The notes below the pieces were generated by a model. That model ran no database searches. It was not told where the DNA came from and saw nothing but the letters and a program-made list of their open reading frames with translations. DNA of 64,000 nucleotides, taken from assembly GCA_033961575.1 (NCBI GenBank), contig CM066735.1, forward strand, positions 37,591,501-37,655,500. The letters run 5' to 3'. Shown here piece by piece: positions 62,971-64,000 of the stretch (its first letter is position 1; every line of letters starts with the position of its first letter). A program made the translations under genes and the position numbers. Source of the DNA: Aselliscus stoliczkanus (lineage: Eukaryota > Chordata > Mammalia > Chiroptera > Hipposideridae).

Positions 62971-64000
62971 CTAAAATGAAACCAGAGAGCAGAAAAGTTC
63001 AAGAAAACAGAAATATTCTGGTTTGTTGGGGGAATTAGTTCCTCACTTTAAAATAAATGAGTGATTCTCAAACTTAGTGAGATAAACATTATCTGGGAGC
63101 TTGTTACAAATGTAAATTTCAGGGCCCCAGTTGTAGAGATCCTGATTTCATATGTCTGAGTTGGGTCTCCTAGTCTCCATTTTTAACAGGCATTCTAGGT
63201 AATTCTTGAGGAAGCAGTGTTTAGACTACAGTTTAAGAAACAGTACTTTAAGTGTCCTAAAACACAGCAGTGTTCTTGGCATATTCATTATGATTTCCTC
63301 CATCTTCTTCAATATTAAAACTGATGTTGGAGATGTATTAACATGGAGAGACAGTCATGATAGTTAAATTAAAAAAGAAAACAACTTGAGTTGTTGAGAG
63401 GTAAATACATATGGATGTTGACTCCCCAAAGGGACAGATTATGGGGGACAGGGCCATTGTATTGTATGGCTGTGACAAGCCCGGAATGGTTATTATAGAT
63501 TGACTCACTCAGCCTCCATCCAACTTGTCCTTCACTGGTGTGTTCCTGTGTAGCAGAGGTTGAAAAACTTACAATGATCTTTCACATCTCCTTTATAGCC
63601 AGGACTTGGGGTGCCCTCACATGTATTTTGGTTGAGGAAGTGAGGTGGAGGTCATTTTCCTGCATCTATGTCTAACACGGAGACATTGTGTTAAGAGGCA
63701 GCACGGTGGTGGCAGGGTATTTCCCATCACCCGCTTGGTGGGTATTAAGACGCAGTGGTGTTGGTGGAAGGGACAGGAGGGTTCAGTGCTGTCTCGGATT
63801 CTGGATGGCAGTGATGGGGGTGTGCTCCTGGATTTAATGGCACCAGTGGAGTCCTTGCTGACTCTCACTCTTCTAGCTCTTCTGAAAATTTTGTAATTAT
63901 CTGATTTCTGTTTGACATACCCAGAATGGGTTCTGTTTCTTAGATTAAGCCCTGAGAGATACAGAGACCGATTGAATAATTGGACTAAAATATGGTTTAA

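Larger units (their letters stand above)
53972..64000 (-). other. RXFP1 introns 4, 3 and part of 2
   Basis: Intron 4 (53972-58748): MITE (54085-54165), L2 coding remnant near 57050-57180 (frame reading [14 protein letters not shown]), ATGT-type repeat 57231-57289, a palindromic AP-1 pair at 58241-58264 and MIR-like 58495-58620. Intron 3 (58855-62871): SINE 59931-60047, otherwise plain. Intron 2 (62971-64000, partial): a purine-rich open stretch 63600-63880 looks like an old repeat. I searched for the LDLa exon and did not find it. Confidence 0.55.

Noticed and set aside
63617..63896. Overlapping 83-codon frames and a possible LDLa exon of RXFP1
   Set aside because: The translations lack the six-cysteine LDLa pattern and SDE-type acidic motif; the upstream RXFP1 exons are not in this window.

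Overview
The window is mammalian nuclear DNA: spliced genes with GT-AG introns, one CpG island, and introns full of L1, L2/MIR-like, tRNA-derived SINE and mariner-type repeats. Gene order and orientation match the inverse complement of the human 4q32.1 block (RXFP1 - C4orf46 - ETFDH). The lineage-specific SINEs (heads near GGCCGGCCGAGTGGCGCAGT with A/B boxes) and a short mariner-type MITE family suggest a laurasiatherian. A bat is my best guess, but that is inference and I cannot name the species.

Layout. 1-17658 (minus): 5' part of ETFDH, the electron-transfer flavoprotein:ubiquinone oxidoreductase, coding exons 1-6 and part of exon 7; the rest lies left of the window. 17659-18383: a shared CpG-island promoter firing left into ETFDH and right into C4orf46. 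18384-20201 (plus): the complete two-exon C4orf46 coding sequence, 113 residues. 20202-24807: 3' UTRs and a tail-to-tail intergenic stretch with a SINE and an antisense L1. 24808-62970 (minus): RXFP1, relaxin receptor 1, sixteen coding exons numbered 3-18 by comparison with the human gene. They cover the linker, leucine-rich repeats, seven-helix domain and C-tail. The signal-peptide and LDLa exons lie right of the window.

All coding exons were read by eye from splice sites and reading-frame continuity; no alignment was run. Human comparisons come from recall of the protein families. The three genes do not form a pathway: ETFDH feeds electrons from fatty-acid and amino-acid oxidation into ubiquinone in mitochondria, RXFP1 is a cell-surface hormone receptor, and C4orf46 is a small poorly characterised protein. 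The only regulatory link visible is the shared ETFDH/C4orf46 promoter.

Repeats. Two tRNA-derived SINE types occur. Family A has a short (~100 bp) and a long (~400 bp) form; family B has a head near GAGTGGCTCAGTTGGTTAAG. Family A-long and a family B composite share the same pyrimidine-rich 3' tail. Four 79-81 bp palindromic mariner-type MITEs and one internally deleted mariner with a broken transposase are present. I found no undescribed system here. The best leads are the SINE against the ETFDH exon 5 donor, a Val-to-Arg change on the relaxin-binding face of RXFP1, an L1 insertion next to the RXFP1 exon 6 acceptor, a palindromic pair of AP-1 sites, and the modular SINE structure.
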